Assembly (NCBI RefSeq): GCF_000725485.1
Contig: NZ_JOAG01000025.1
Coordinates: 1 to 64,000, forward strand
Direction: 5' to 3'
DNA: 64,000 bases
Source of the DNA: Nonomuraea candida
GTDB taxonomy: Bacteria; Actinomycetota; Actinomycetes; Streptosporangiales; Streptosporangiaceae
In this document: positions 47,401-56,532 of the stretch, in pieces
How positions within the stretch are numbered: the stretch's first letter is position 1
How the letters are laid out: each line of letters starts with the position of its first letter
Notes under the pieces: model-generated
Database searches by the model: none
What the model saw: the letters and a program-made list of their open reading frames with translations, nothing else
What the model was told of the DNA's origin: nothing
Translations under genes and position numbers: made by a program

Positions 47401-49713
47401 ATGCCTGCACGTGTTGAGCAGCCCGAAATCACCGAGCGCCGGTCCCGGCGGGTCGAGAAGCTGCTGGCGGAGATGACACTCGACGAGAAGCTGGCGCAAC
47501 TCGTGGGCGTGTGGCTCAACGTCAACCGCGAGGAGGGCGTCGTCGCGCCGCTGCAGGACGCGATGCAGGGCGAGGACGTGCAGTTCGAGGCGTTCGCCCG
47601 CCACGGCGTCGGCCAGATCACCCGCCACTACGGCACCAGGCCGGTCGATCCGGAGTGGGCGCGCTCGGCGCTGGCCGGGCGGCAGAAGTGGCTGCGGGAC
47701 AGCACCCGGCTCGGCATCCCCGCGCTCGCGCACGAGGAGTGCCTGACCGGGCTGGCGGCGTGGCGGGCCACGACCTACCCGGTGCCGCCGGCGTGGGGCG
47801 CGTCGTTCGACCCGGCGCTGGTGGAGGAGATGGGCGCCAGGATCGGGGCGAGCATGCGGGCGCTCGGCGTGCACCAGGGCCTGGCCCCCGTCCTCGACGT
47901 GATCCGCGACCAGCGGTGGGGCCGGGTCGAGGAGTGCGTGTCGGAGGACCCGTACGAGGTGGCCACCATCTGCGCCGCCTACGTGCGCGGCGTGCAGTCG
48001 ACCGGCGTGATCGCCACGCTCAAGCACTTCGTCGGCTACTCCAACTCCCGCGCCGGCCGCAACCTGGCCCCCGTGCACGCGGGCGCGCGCGAGGTGGCCG
48101 ACACGCTGCTGTTCCCCTTCGAGGTGGCGGTGCGCGACGCGGGCGCGGGCTCGGTCATGAACTCCTACGCCGAGATCGACGGCATCCCGGTCGCCGCCGA
48201 CGCCCACTACCTCACCACCGTCCTGCGCGAGGAGTGGGGCTTCGAGGGCACCGTCGTCGCCGACTACTTCGCCGTGGCCTTCCTGCACACCCTGCACGCC
48301 GTGGCCGAGGACGCCGGCGACGCGGCCGTGCAGGCGCTGAGCGCGGGCATCGACGTGGAGCTGCCGACCGGGGTGGCCTACCTGGAGCCGCTGAAGGAGG
48401 CCGTCGCCGCCGGCCGGATCGACGAGTCTTTGATCGACCGGGCGCTGCGCCGCGTGCTGCGGCAGAAGGCGGAGCTGGGCCTGCTCGACGACGACTACGA
48501 CCCCGAGCCGGCGGCCGGCCCGATCGACCTCGACGACCCCGCCTCGCGGGACCTGGCGCGGCGGCTGGCCGAGGAGTCGGTCATCCTGCTCACCAACGAC
48601 GGCCTGCTCCCGCTGGGCCCGGCCGAGGGCAAGAGCATCGCGGTGGTCGGGCCGAACGCCGACGACGTGGCCGCCCTGTTCGGCTGCTACTCCTTCGTCC
48701 AGCACGTGCTGCCGCACCACCCCGGCGTGGCGGCCGGCATCGAGGCGCCCACGCTGCTGCAGGCGCTGCGGGCGGAGTTCCCCGGCGCGCGGGTGCGGGC
48801 CGAGCGGGGCACGGGCGTGGACGACGGCGACCGCTCGGGCATCGCCGCCGCCGCCCGCCTGGCCGCCGAGTCGGACGTGGCCGTCGTCGTCCTGGGCGAC
48901 CGGTCGGGGCTGTTCGGGCGGGGCACCTCGGGCGAGGGCTGCGACGTGGAGAGCCTCGACCTGCCCGGCGCGCAGCTCGACCTGGCGCGGGCGGTGCTGG
49001 ACACCGGCACGCCGACCGTGGTGGTGCTGATGACCGGCCGCGCGTACGCCGTGCCGGGGCTCGTCGAGGACGCCGCCGCCGTCGTGCAGGCGTACTTCCC
49101 CGGCGAGGAGGGCGCGGGCGCGATCGCCCGCGTGCTGAGCGGCGCGGTGAACCCTTCGGGCCGGCTGCCGATGAGCATGCCGCGCGGCGCCGCCGGCCAG
49201 CCCTACAGCTACCTGCACCCCAAGCTCGGGGCGGCCTCCTCGGTCAGCAACCTCGACCCCGCGCCCGTCCTGCCGTTCGGGCACGGCCTGAGCTACACGC
49301 GTTTCGACTACTCCGGCTTCACCGCCGACGCGCGGGTCGCGGCCGGGGAGCCGGTCCGCTGCTCGGTGGTGGTGCGCAACGCCGGCGAGCGGGCGGGCGC
49401 GGAGGTGGTGCAGGTCTACGTCTCCGACCGGATCGCCTCGGTCACCCGGCCGCTGGCCCAGCTCGCCGGGTACGCCCGCGTCGAGCTGGAGCCGGGCCGC
49501 AGCGCGCGGGTCTCGTTCGACGTGCCGGCCCGGCTGCTGTCGTTCACCGGCCGGGCCGGGCGGCGCGTGGTGGAACCGGGCGAGGTCGGCGTGTCGGTGC
49601 GCCGCTCGGTGGCGGACGTGGTCGAGGAGCGCACGGTCGTGCTGACCGGCGAGGTGTACGCCTGCACCGGCGACGAGCAGCGGCTGACCGGCGTGTCGGT
49701 CGAGCCCGCCTGA
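47401..49713 (+). CDS. Glycoside hydrolase family 3 (beta-glucosidase/beta-xylosidase)
   Basis: A 770-residue three-domain GH3 enzyme without a signal peptide, hence probably cytoplasmic. Domain 1 has TLDEKLAQLVGVW, LKHFVGYS (KHF at 208-210) and the nucleophile D288 in GTVVADYFAVAF. Domain 2 has SVILLTNDGLLPL and ALFGCYSFVQH. A C-terminal fibronectin-III-like domain follows (VVRNAGERAGAEVVQVYVSD). The ADYF form resembles bacterial xylosidase/glucosidase members, so exact specificity is open. It is followed 51 bases later by a GH42 gene in the same direction. Confidence 0.92.
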   Translation: MPARVEQPEITERRSRRVEKLLAEMTLDEKLAQLVGVWLNVNREEGVVAPLQDAMQGEDVQFEAFARHGVGQITRHYGTRPVDPEWARSALAGRQKWLRDSTRLGIPALAHEECLTGLAAWRATTYPVPPAWGASFDPALVEEMGARIGASMRALGVHQGLAPVLDVIRDQRWGRVEECVSEDPYEVATICAAYVRGVQSTGVIATLKHFVGYSNSRAGRNLAPVHAGAREVADTLLFPFEVAVRDAGAGSVMNSYAEIDGIPVAADAHYLTTVLREEWGFEGTVVADYFAVAFLHTLHAVAEDAGDAAVQALSAGIDVELPTGVAYLEPLKEAVAAGRIDESLIDRALRRVLRQKAELGLLDDDYDPEPAAGPIDLDDPASRDLARRLAEESVILLTNDGLLPLGPAEGKSIAVVGPNADDVAALFGCYSFVQHVLPHHPGVAAGIEAPTLLQALRAEFPGARVRAERGTGVDDGDRSGIAAAARLAAESDVAVVVLGDRSGLFGRGTSGEGCDVESLDLPGAQLDLARAVLDTGTPTVVVLMTGRAYAVPGLVEDAAAVVQAYFPGEEGAGAIARVLSGAVNPSGRLPMSMPRGAAGQPYSYLHPKLGAASSVSNLDPAPVLPFGHGLSYTRFDYSGFTADARVAAGEPVRCSVVVRNAGERAGAEVVQVYVSDRIASVTRPLAQLAGYARVELEPGRSARVSFDVPARLLSFTGRAGRRVVEPGEVGVSVRRSVADVVEERTVVLTGEVYACTGDEQRLTGVSVEPA

Positions 49714-49764
49714 CCGCGGCGGGATCCGAACGGTTTGAGCAACACGACTACGGGAGCGATGGAC

Positions 49765-51786
49765 ATGTCACGCATGGAGAACTTCAGGCGGCGCGTGGGC
49801 GGGCTCGCCTACGGCGGCGACTACAACCCCGAGCAGTGGGAGCCCGCGGTCTGGCGGGAGGACGTCCGGCTGATGCGCGAGGCCGGCGTCAACACGGTGA
49901 GCCTGGGCGTGTTCGCGTGGGCGTCGCTGGAGCCCGAGCCGGGCACGTACGCGTTCGGGTGGATGGACGAGATCATGGACCTGCTCCATGAGAACGGCAT
50001 CAGCGTCAACCTGGCCACCCCCACGGCGGCGCCGCCGGTCTGGCTCACGCACCTGCACCCCGAGGTGTTCCCGATCAGGGAGGACGGGCAGCCGTTCGGC
50101 TTCGGCAACCGGCTGCACTACGACCCGTCCTCGCCGATCTACCGCGAGTACGCCGCCCGCATCACCACCAAGCTGGCCGAGCGCTACTCCTTCCACCCGG
50201 CGCTGGCGATGTGGCACATCAGCAACGAGTACGGCCCCACGTCGTACGGCCCGGCCGCCGCGGCGAACTTCCGCACCTGGCTCAAGCGCAGGTACGGCAC
50301 CCTGGAGCGGCTCAACGAGGCGTGGACCACCCGCTTCTGGGGCCAGGTCTACACCGACTGGGAGCAGATCGACGTCCCGCACATCCCGCGCACCTGGATG
50401 AACCCCACGCGCCGCCTCGACTTCAAGCGCTTCACCTCCGACGCGCTGCTGGAGTGCTATCTGGCCGAGCGGGACATCGTGCGCTCCTTCCGCGACGACC
50501 TCCCGGTCATGACGAACTTCATGCGCTTCTTCCGCCACGCCGACTACTGGAAGTGGGCGCCGGAGGAGGACGCCGCCGCGCTCGACATCTACCCCAACCC
50601 CGCCGACGCCGACTCCCACGTCTCGGCCGCCTTCAACTACGACCTGTTCCGCTCGCTCAAGGGCGGGCAGCCGTGGATGCTGATGGAGCAGTCGAGCAGC
50701 GCGGTCAGCCAGTGGCAGCTCAACATCGTCAAGGAGCCGGGGCGGATGCGGCTCGGCTCGCTGCAGGCGCTCTCGCGGGCGGCCGACTCGGTGATGTTCT
50801 TCCAGTGGCGGGCCAGCCGGGGCGGCCAGGAGCGCTTCCACTCGGCGATGCTGCCGCACTCCGGGCCCGACTCGCGCACGTTCAGGGAGATCACCGACCT
50901 CGGGCGGGAGGTCAAGCTGCTCGCCCCGGTCGCCGGCACGACCTCGCGCTCCGACATCGCGATCATGTTCGACTGGGACGGCTGGTGGGGGCTGGAGGAG
51001 GTCTTCGGCCTGCCGCGCAGCGACTTCAGCTACACCGACACGGTCATGCGGCACTACACGCCGCTGTGGGAGCGGCACCACGCGGTGGACGTGGTGTCCT
51101 ACGCCTCGCCGCTCGACGGGTACAAGGTGCTGATCGTGCCGAACGCGTACCTGATCTCCGACGAGGCCGTGGCGCGCATCCACGAGTTCGCCGAGAACGG
51201 CGGCACCGTGGTCATCTCGTTCTTCTCCGGCGTGGTGGACGGCGACAACCGGGTGCGGCCCGACGGCTATCCCGGCGCGTTCCGCGAGCTCATCGGGGCC
51301 AAGATCGACGAGTACTGGCCGGCGCGCCCGCACGAGGAGTTCGCCGTGGACTTCGCCGACGGGCGGCGCGCGACGGCCACCTGGTGGCGCGACGACCTGC
51401 ACCTGGAGACCGGCAAGGCGCTGGCGACGTACGCGGACGGGCTGCTCGCGGGCCGCGCCGCCGTCGTCGAGAACCGCTACGGCTCCGGGCGGGTCGTCTA
51501 CTTCGCGACGCTGCTGGAGCGGGAGGCGTTCGACACGACGCTGGCGCAGGTGGTGGCGGAGGCGGGCGTGCGCTCGCGCTTCGAGGGCGTGCCCGCGCAC
51601 GTGGAGTGCACGGTACGCGGGGACTCGGCGCACGACTACGTGTTCCTGCTCAACCACAGCGCCGAGGAGGGCGCGTCCGTCCCCCTGGAAGGGGAGGGGA
51701 CGGACCTGCTCACCGGGCAGGCCGTGGCGGGCGAGGTGACGCTGGCCCCGCTGGGCGCGGCGGTCGTGCGGCTCCCCCGCGCGTGA
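49765..51786 (+). CDS. Beta-galactosidase, GH42
   Basis: A 673-residue GH42 enzyme with the three family domains. The TIM barrel begins LAYGGDYNPEQWEPAVWRED. The acid/base Glu is E155 in WHISNEYGP and the nucleophile E308 in PWMLMEQSSSAV. The beta-galactosidase trimerisation domain follows (IAIMFDWDGWWGLEEVFGLP) and then a C-terminal barrel. ATG 49765 is preferred because GGGAG lies eight bases upstream; ATG 49759 and TTG 49735 are alternatives. It hydrolyses beta-galactosides or arabinogalacto-oligosaccharides in the cytoplasm, and is probably co-transcribed with GH3 under the LacI regulator. Confidence 0.92.
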   Translation: MSRMENFRRRVGGLAYGGDYNPEQWEPAVWREDVRLMREAGVNTVSLGVFAWASLEPEPGTYAFGWMDEIMDLLHENGISVNLATPTAAPPVWLTHLHPEVFPIREDGQPFGFGNRLHYDPSSPIYREYAARITTKLAERYSFHPALAMWHISNEYGPTSYGPAAAANFRTWLKRRYGTLERLNEAWTTRFWGQVYTDWEQIDVPHIPRTWMNPTRRLDFKRFTSDALLECYLAERDIVRSFRDDLPVMTNFMRFFRHADYWKWAPEEDAAALDIYPNPADADSHVSAAFNYDLFRSLKGGQPWMLMEQSSSAVSQWQLNIVKEPGRMRLGSLQALSRAADSVMFFQWRASRGGQERFHSAMLPHSGPDSRTFREITDLGREVKLLAPVAGTTSRSDIAIMFDWDGWWGLEEVFGLPRSDFSYTDTVMRHYTPLWERHHAVDVVSYASPLDGYKVLIVPNAYLISDEAVARIHEFAENGGTVVISFFSGVVDGDNRVRPDGYPGAFRELIGAKIDEYWPARPHEEFAVDFADGRRATATWWRDDLHLETGKALATYADGLLAGRAAVVENRYGSGRVVYFATLLEREAFDTTLAQVVAEAGVRSRFEGVPAHVECTVRGDSAHDYVFLLNHSAEEGASVPLEGEGTDLLTGQAVAGEVTLAPLGAAVVRLPRA

Positions 51787-51802
51787 GGTGACGCTGAGCC
51801 CG

Positions 51803-51890
51803 GCCTTCAGGGGAGCCGGCGTGGTGGCCGGGTGGCGTCCGCCCTGGCCTTCAGGGAGCCGGCGGGGTCGCCGGCCAGGCGTCCACCCCG
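51803..51890. repeat. 44-bp imperfect direct repeat at the adenosine-deaminase relic end
   Basis: GCCTTCAGGG(G)AGCCGGCG starts at 51803 and again at 51847, with similar downstream sequence (GGCGTCC). The second copy carries the stop codon of the leftward relic frame (51851). Confidence 0.6.
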
Positions 51891-52258
51891 GCTCTGAGGC
51901 CGGCCTCCAGCGGGAGGCCGCGCTCGCGCGCCTCGGCCACCAGCGCGTCGTCGTCGAGCACCCGCATGCCGTGCCCGAGCCGCTCCGTGTGCCCCAGCGT
52001 GATCGCCTCGTCGTGGCGGGTGGCCAGCTCGTACGTCCGCCACATCCGCTCCACCGGCCGCCGCCTGGAGTGGTCGAGCAGCACCCGGCACTCGATGCCG
52101 TGCCTGGCCCGCCCCTCGGCCAGCCCGTCGAGCGCCGCCTCCAGCGGCAGCCCCAGGTCCCCGACGCGCTCGCCGTGGGCGGCCGCCGTGAACGTGACCT
52201 CGGCGTACCGGGTGCCCTGGGCGGCCTCGTCGGCGCAGAACTCCACCGCGACCCGGCG
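51851..52258 (-). pseudogene. Decayed adenosine deaminase with internal deletion
   Basis: The leftward frame encodes pieces of an adenosine deaminase in order: GTRYAEVTFTAAAHGERVG, LDGLAEGRARHGIECRVLLD, then directly ITLGHTERLGHGMRVLDDDA, LVAEARERGLPLE. The usual stretch between (about 50 residues with the HAGE motif) is missing. The N-terminal metal-binding HxH and the C-terminal DDP region are absent too. With these losses it cannot be an active deaminase. It follows the methyltransferase gene by only about 12 bases, and its 3' end is tandemly duplicated. Confidence 0.7.
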
Positions 52259-52269
52259 GCGCGGTGCGC

Positions 52270-53037
52270 CTACGCCGGGCGGCGCTTGGTGAGGCGGATC
52301 TTCGACTGCTTGTGCGGGAGCCGTTCCCAGTCGTCCATGAAGGCGGCGTCGAAGCCGTAGCGGCCGGCCAGCGCGACGAGCGTCTCGGTGCGGTAGTAGA
52401 AGTCCTCCCGCAGCACCTGGTGCTCCTTGCCCTCGGTGCGGTCGAAGGTGAAGTCGAACCACGCGCCCGGCTTCATCACCCTGCCCACGTGGGCGAAGCA
52501 CTCCTCGATCACCTCCAGCGGGGAGTGCGAGAAGACGCTGTGCGCGTGCACGACGTCGAAGTGCGCGTCGGGCAGGAAGGCGAAGCGCAGGTCGCGTACG
52601 GGGGTCAGGTGCGGCAGCTTGTCGGCCAGCCCGTGCCGCACGATCGTGTCCTGGGCGGCCATGAGGATGTCGGGCGAGATGTCGATGCCGTAGTAGTTGC
52701 CGGTGTGCAGGTAGTCGATGAACAGGTGGCCCGCCCGCAGGTTGCCGCACCCGATCTCCAGCATCCGGCACTCCGGCTTCAGCCCGTGCTCGACCAGGTA
52801 GTCGAACTGCATGCGGCCCAGCGCCAGCCACCGCCGGTGGTTGTGCGAGCCGACGGCGCCCTCGGGGTCGCGGGCGGTGTCGGACTTCATGACGGCGCGG
52901 TAGTAGGCGACGTGGTCTCGCGTACGCAGCCTGAACCACGTGTCGCGGGCCAGCCGGCGCACGTGCGGGATGATCTTGTGCGGATGTTTGATCGCGTAGG
53001 TCGCTTGGTGGACGAGGCTCGAACGAGAGCGTTTCAC
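52270..53037 (-). CDS. Class I SAM-dependent methyltransferase
   Basis: A 255-residue methyltransferase. SAM motif I is MLEIGCGNLRAG, followed by YYGIDIS (motif II) and FDVVHAHSVFSHSPLEVIEE (motif IV region), then VMKPGAWFDFTFDRTEGKE. The N-terminal 60 basic residues are membrane-associating or substrate-binding in related enzymes. The methyl acceptor is unknown. The start is the GTG at 53037, with only AAGG close by. Confidence 0.82.
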   Translation of the reverse strand: MKRSRSSLVHQATYAIKHPHKIIPHVRRLARDTWFRLRTRDHVAYYRAVMKSDTARDPEGAVGSHNHRRWLALGRMQFDYLVEHGLKPECRMLEIGCGNLRAGHLFIDYLHTGNYYGIDISPDILMAAQDTIVRHGLADKLPHLTPVRDLRFAFLPDAHFDVVHAHSVFSHSPLEVIEECFAHVGRVMKPGAWFDFTFDRTEGKEHQVLREDFYYRTETLVALAGRYGFDAAFMDDWERLPHKQSKIRLTKRRPA

Positions 53038-53187
53038 GCCTTGGAATCTAGGTCAGCCGCCCCGGGATCCATAGGGCTGTGGCGACACTCTTGATTTTCC
53101 GTTTGCGCAGCCTTTCAGTCCGCACCTCGTCCCCGGCGCGCGTGCCGGTGCGTCCCGGAACGGTCGCCGGGCGCCGGTCGCCGCCGG

Positions 53188-54156
53188 TCAGCTCAGGTAG
53201 TCGCGCAGCGCCAGGGAGCGGGAGGGGTGGCGGAGCTTGGACATCGTCTTGGCCTCGATCTGGCGGATGCGCTCGCGGGTGACGCCGTAGATGCGGCCGA
53301 TCTCGTCGAGCGTCATCGGCTTGCCGTCGTTGAGGCCGTAGCGCATGCTGATGACGCCCGCCTCGCGCTCGCTGAGCTGGTCGAGCAGGGCGTGGAGCTG
53401 CTGCTGCAGCAGCGTGAACGAGACCGCGTCGGCCGGCGAGACCGCCTCGGTGTCCTCGATCAGGTCGCCGAACTCGCTGTCGCCCTCCTCCCCCAGCGGC
53501 GTGTGCAGGGAGATCGGCTCGCGGCCGTAGCCCTGGATCTCGACGACCCGGTCGGCGTCGAGCTCGCTCTCCTTGGCGATCTCCTCGGGGGTGGGCTCGC
53601 GGCCCAGGTCGCTCTGCAGCCGGCGCTGCACCCGCGCGACCTTGTTGATCAGCTCCACCATGTGCACCGGGATGCGGATCGTGCGCGCCTGGTCGGCCAT
53701 CGCCCGCGTGATGGCCTGCTTGATCCACCAGGTCGCGTAGGTGGAGAACTTGTAGCCGAGCCGGTAGTCGAACTTCTCGATGGTGCGGATCAGCCCCAGG
53801 TTGCCCTCCTGGATCAGGTCGAGGAAGAGCATGCCGCGCCCGGTGTAGCGCTTGGCGATGGAGACCACCAGCCGCAGGTTGGCCTCCAGCATGCGGCGCT
53901 TGGCGCGCAGGCCGTCCTCGGCGACCCACTCCAGGTCGGCGCGCAGGTCGGGGGTGAGGCCCGGCTCGCTGTCGAGCCGCTCCCTGGCGAACAGCCCGGC
54001 CTCGATGCGCTTGGCCAGGTCGATCTCCTGCTCGGCGGTGAGCAGGGGCACCCGGCCGATCTCCTTGAGGTAGGCCTTGACCGAGTCGGCGCCGACGGCG
54101 GGGGCGCCGCCGGCGCGGTTGTCGTCCAGTTCGAGAACCTCTGCTGCTTGGGACAA
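53188..54156 (-). CDS. RNA polymerase sigma factor, group 1/2 (SigA/HrdB-like)
   Basis: A 322-residue sigma-70 protein. Region 1.2 is [20 protein letters not shown]. Region 2 is [20 protein letters not shown], then [35 protein letters not shown]. Region 3 is [15 protein letters not shown] and region 4 [20 protein letters not shown]. Its short N-terminus, without the long region 1.1, marks it as a HrdA/C/D-like accessory factor rather than the essential HrdB. TTG 54156 is chosen (GGAG six bases before). It is divergent from a TetR gene, with two shared operators, so its level may be ligand-controlled. Confidence 0.9.
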   Translation of the reverse strand: MSQAAEVLELDDNRAGGAPAVGADSVKAYLKEIGRVPLLTAEQEIDLAKRIEAGLFARERLDSEPGLTPDLRADLEWVAEDGLRAKRRMLEANLRLVVSIAKRYTGRGMLFLDLIQEGNLGLIRTIEKFDYRLGYKFSTYATWWIKQAITRAMADQARTIRIPVHMVELINKVARVQRRLQSDLGREPTPEEIAKESELDADRVVEIQGYGREPISLHTPLGEEGDSEFGDLIEDTEAVSPADAVSFTLLQQQLHALLDQLSEREAGVISMRYGLNDGKPMTLDEIGRIYGVTRERIRQIEAKTMSKLRHPSRSLALRDYLS

Positions 54157-54200
54157 AACACTCTCCTCGCTCGCGTTGGATAGTGGACGGCGGCCTAACT

Positions 54201-54265
54201 TTAGGTCGCACCTAACTTTAGGACCTCTTGAAGTAAGAAGCAACCTAAAATGAGGTCGAACCTAA
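54201..54265. promoter_or_regulatory. Two matching TetR operators between sigma and tetR genes
   Basis: TTAGGTCGCACCTAA (54201-54215) is a perfect 6-3-6 palindrome. TGAGGTCGAACCTAA (54251-54265) has one mismatch. They are 50 bp apart, one near each divergent gene. Additional CCTAA half-sites adjoin both. Confidence 0.7.
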
Positions 54266-54287
54266 AAATTTGTGGAAGACTGCGGCC

Positions 54288-54974
54288 ATGGACACCGACA
54301 CCTTGGGCTTGAGGGAACAGAAGAAGCGAGAGACCCGGCAGGCCATCTCTGACCACGCTACCCAACTGTTCCTGGAACGCGGCTTCGACCGTACGACGAT
54401 CGCCGACATCGCCGCCGCCGCCCGGGTGGCCAAGATGACCGTGACGAACTACTTCCCCCGCAAGGAGGATCTGGCCCTCGACCACCACGAGGAGTTCGCG
54501 GCCGGCCTGGCGCGCACGGTCGCGCGCCGCCCGGCCGGCGAGTCGGCGCTGGCGGCGGTGCGGCGGGAGTATCTGGCGGCACTGGAGCGGCGCGACCCGG
54601 TCATCGGCTTCACCGGCCCGGCCTTCGCGCGGATGATCGCCGAGAGCCCGACGCTCGTCGCCCGCCTGCGCGACCTGCACGACCAGCGCGAGGAGGCGCT
54701 GGCCCGGCAGCTCACGGCGGAGGCCGCCGAGACCTCCGGCGACCCGGTCGCCGCCCGCGCCGTGGCGGCGCAGCTCGCGGCGGCCGACCGGCTGCTCTTC
54801 CGCGAGCTGCAGGCCCGCATGCTGACGGGCGCCCCCGGTCCCGGGTACGGGGAGGCCGGCGGTGAGCGCGGCGGGGGCGGCGGTGATGACGCCATCGCCG
54901 CCGAGCTGGACGGGATCGCGCGTCAGGTCTTCGACCTCCTGGAACCGGCGATCGGCGCATACGCCGTCCGCTGA
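54288..54974 (+). CDS. TetR-family regulator divergent from sigma factor
   Basis: A 228-residue TetR protein. The HTH is TTIADIAAAARVAKMTVTNY, FPRKEDLAL, and the C-terminal region resembles MftR-type TetR members (RDPVIGFTGPAFARMIAESP). A Gly/Glu-rich loop (GEAGGERGGGGGDD) interrupts it near residue 200. ATG 54288 follows GGAAG by nine bases. It likely represses both itself and the sigma factor through the two palindromes. Confidence 0.86.
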   Translation: MDTDTLGLREQKKRETRQAISDHATQLFLERGFDRTTIADIAAAARVAKMTVTNYFPRKEDLALDHHEEFAAGLARTVARRPAGESALAAVRREYLAALERRDPVIGFTGPAFARMIAESPTLVARLRDLHDQREEALARQLTAEAAETSGDPVAARAVAAQLAAADRLLFRELQARMLTGAPGPGYGEAGGERGGGGGDDAIAAELDGIARQVFDLLEPAIGAYAVR

Positions 54975-55476
54975 CCGTCCGGCGCGCGCCCTCCGGGGCC
55001 TCCCGTTCCGGGACGTCCGTGACACCCCGTCACAAGCCCTCCAGGCCACGAGCCTCCCGAGGAACCCGGCACGAACCCTCCAGGCCACGAGCCTGCCGAG
55101 GAACCCGGTATGAGCCCCGCGGGGCATGAGCCTTGCGGGGCGCCCTGTTACGCACCCTCCGGGATGTCCCGCCATGAGGGCGTGGTCAAACGCCTGGACG
55201 GCCGCCAAGCGATCCCCCTCCCCTCGGCGCCGAAGGCCACCAGGCATGCCGCCTCCCCGGCCGGCTCCCCCATCACCCCGCCCGAACAGCGGAGGGAACG
55301 GCCCGGCCCCGGCACGCCGCTTCCAAGGTCCCACACGCCACCGACAATTCCGCGGGCGGGAAAGACGGGACGGACGACCCCCGCGACGGCGATGCCGGCG
55401 AAGACGAGACAGGGGAGGACGAGACCGGCGAGGGCAGCGGTGGCGGGCCGGCGTCCGGGCCGGTCGAGCAGCAGCC
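54975..55476. other. Intergenic region with 39-bp repeat
   Basis: Between TetR and the convergent AlkZ-like gene. Apart from the 39-bp tandem duplication and short GGGGC(G/A)TGAGCC copies near 55111-55140, I see no gene. Long open frames on the + strand here translate to Pro/Arg low complexity. Confidence 0.5.
55037..55114. repeat. 39-bp tandem duplication
   Basis: Two 39-bp units beginning CCCTCCAGGCCACGAGCCT start at 55037 and 55076 and differ at a few bases. Confidence 0.8.
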
Positions 55477-56523
55477 TCAGGAGGGGGCGGTTTCGAGGGA
55501 CAGCGAGGTGGCGTCCGGCTCGGCGAAGGCGAGCAGCCGCAGCCCCTCCTCCTCCAGCACGTCCAGCCGGCTCTCCCCGAACGGGCTGACGAGCAGCCTG
55601 GCCTTCTTGCCCGAGCGCTTGATCTGCCAGGTCCCGGCGGCGAACCCGTCCACCAGGTAGACCGCCCGCACCCGCAGGTTCTTCGTGGTGACCAGGCCCC
55701 GGTGCTCGTCGGCCAGCACCCTGGTGCGGTCGGCGTGGCCGAGGATCAGCGTGTCGAAGTCGGGCAGGAAGCGAACGGGCGCGGGCACGTCACCGCCCGG
55801 CCGGGGCGCGCCGGGCAGGTCGAACAGCTCGCGCCCGGCGAAGTCCGTCACCCGTTCCAGCTCCATGCCCGCCATGACCTTCCCCAGCCCGCCCAGCCCC
55901 GACCAGGTCTGCACGTCGGCGGGGGTGGCCGGGCCGAACGCGGCCAGGTACCGCTCGATCAGCGCGGGCACCCCGGCCGGCCGCGGCTCGATGCCGGGCA
56001 GCCCGAAGGCAGGGTCGCGCGGGTAGCTCCACCGGTCGCCGGTGGGCTCCATGACGAGCGGGGTGAGCATGCGCACGACGTAGCCGAGCGCGCGGTCGTA
56101 CCCGCCGGGGAACTCCGCCAGCAGCCGGGGCCGCAGCTCGTTGAAGGTCAGGGGCCCCGCGGCCAGCAGCCGGCCGGCGGCGGCCACGACCGCGTCGGCG
56201 TCGATCCCGTCGAAGCGGCGCGCGGCGGCGGCCAGCACGGGCGCCACCACCGGCCGGAACGCCGCGAAGTCCGCGGCCGTCACCAGGTGCAGCGTGCCCC
56301 GCCACATGGTGGCCCGCACCAGCGTGCGCGCGTGCAGCGCCGCGTGCAGGTCGTCGCGCCCGAACCCGGCCAGCCGCGCCCACACCCCGAGGTACGGCGG
56401 CCGCGGCTCCTGCGCCTGCAGCCCGGCCAGCCGGTGCACGACGTCGGTCACGTCCCCCTCGTGACGGGAGAGAAGGTGCTGGCGGGCCAGAGTGGCACGG
56501 TTGAGGTCGCGCAGGCTGAGCAT
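55477..56523 (-). CDS. AlkZ-like (HTH_42) winged-helix DNA glycosylase candidate
   Basis: A 348-residue member of the HTH_42 superfamily. The N-terminus LNRATLARQHLLSR and LAGLQAQEPRPPYLGVWARL places Q36-A-Q38 where AlkZ has its catalytic Gln-x-Gln. TLVRATMWRGTLHLVTAADF and FLPDFDTLILGHADRTRVL are further family signatures. AlkZ-type glycosylases remove alkylated bases or cross-links, often as self-resistance. Activity is plausible because the motif is intact. It starts at ATG 56523, only nine bases from the divergent SufS-like gene, and may be leaderless. Confidence 0.87.
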   Translation of the reverse strand: MLSLRDLNRATLARQHLLSRHEGDVTDVVHRLAGLQAQEPRPPYLGVWARLAGFGRDDLHAALHARTLVRATMWRGTLHLVTAADFAAFRPVVAPVLAAAARRFDGIDADAVVAAAGRLLAAGPLTFNELRPRLLAEFPGGYDRALGYVVRMLTPLVMEPTGDRWSYPRDPAFGLPGIEPRPAGVPALIERYLAAFGPATPADVQTWSGLGGLGKVMAGMELERVTDFAGRELFDLPGAPRPGGDVPAPVRFLPDFDTLILGHADRTRVLADEHRGLVTTKNLRVRAVYLVDGFAAGTWQIKRSGKKARLLVSPFGESRLDVLEEEGLRLLAFAEPDATSLSLETAPS

Positions 56524-56532
56524 CTACATATC

